Positions 5,755-5,934 of a stretch of DNA of 5,934 nt are shown here, one piece after another. Source of the DNA: Bryobacterales bacterium (GTDB lineage: Bacteria; Acidobacteriota; Terriglobia; Bryobacterales; Bryobacteraceae); contig JAEUQE010000111.1 of NCBI GenBank assembly GCA_016789785.1, positions 21,610 to 27,543 on the forward strand, read 5' to 3'. The notes under the pieces are model-generated. The model was not told where the DNA came from. It did not search any database and saw only the letters and a program-made list of their open reading frames with translations. The stretch's first letter is position 1. Every line of letters starts with the position of its first letter. A program made the position numbers and the translations under genes.

Positions 5755-5857
5755 GTCGCCAGACTAACAGACCGGCGGGGACCGAATCCTGCCGCCGCGG
5801 TTTACATGTGGATACCATGGGGCAGGCCTTTGACCTACGGGTCCGCGGCACGACGCG
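5755..5857 (-). other. Spacer upstream of the NTF2-like gene
   Basis: This 103-bp GC-rich spacer separates the end of the right-edge minus-strand gene from the NTF2-like start. I see no convincing -35/-10 pair on the minus strand, no intrinsic terminator and no clear ribosome binding site, so I cannot say whether the two genes are co-transcribed. Confidence 0.3.
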
Positions 5858-5934
5858 CTAGCCGACTAACTCGTGAAGATCGCCGATCCAGTAATCGGGT
5901 TCGAACGCGGCCATCTCCGCGTGATTGCCGTAGC
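5858..5934 (-). CDS. C-terminal end of a possible HAD-family hydrolase, cut off by the window edge
   Basis: On the minus strand the last 24 codons of a gene read YGNHAEMAAFEPDYWIGDLHEL followed by VG and a TAG (5860-5858). A Gly-rich YGN segment, then a variable stretch, then PDYWIGDLHEL resembles the C-terminus of phosphoglycolate phosphatase-like HAD hydrolases, where the chain ends in a xPDxxIxxLxEL motif after the last strand. The catalytic Asp motifs would lie outside the window, so this rests on the tail pattern alone. The reading frame is open to the window edge. Confidence 0.5.
   Translation of the reverse strand, partial: YGNHAEMAAFEPDYWIGDLHELVG

Overview
The window is GC-rich (roughly 60%) bacterial chromosome. 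The gene families (a Tat-exported metallo-amidohydrolase, an N-succinylamino acid racemase-like enolase-superfamily enzyme, an Amidohydrolase_2 protein, a CHRD protein and a small NTF2-like protein) together suggest an Acidobacteriota genome of the Solibacter/Bryobacter type. This is an inference from family content. There is no rRNA, tRNA or marker gene here to confirm it.

Layout. Positions 1-705 (minus strand) hold the N-terminal 235 residues of an exported protein of unknown function whose C-terminus lies outside the window. An 81-bp divergent spacer follows. A tight three-gene plus-strand operon runs from 787 to 4005: a Tat-signal amidohydrolase/deacetylase; an enolase-superfamily enzyme starting in an ATGA overlap with it; and a Tat-signal Amidohydrolase_2 TIM-barrel protein starting 4 nt after the second gene. 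A separate plus-strand gene (4143-4697) encodes an exported CHRD-domain protein. After a 630-bp non-coding convergent interval, a minus-strand gene (5329-5754) encodes a small exported or lipidated NTF2-like protein. The right edge holds the last 24 codons of another minus-strand gene, probably a HAD-type hydrolase.

How the genes may work together. The operon couples a metal-dependent hydrolase of the D-aminoacylase/deacetylase type with a racemase/epimerase-like enzyme and a second TIM-barrel hydrolase-like protein. A pathway that deacylates, racemises and further cleaves an acylated amino or hydroxy acid is plausible, but the substrate cannot be read from sequence. The first and third enzymes carry Tat-type signals and the second does not. 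The third enzyme lacks two of the usual amidohydrolase metal ligands.

The convergent interval 4698-5328 is the least ordinary part. It holds a 159-bp unit with 8-bp perfect terminal inverted repeats, directly abutted on both sides by the same 10-bp sequence (MITE-like), then a 47-nt imperfect palindrome, then a cluster of nested inverted repeats. I see no clear evidence of a defence, CRISPR, prophage or secretion system.
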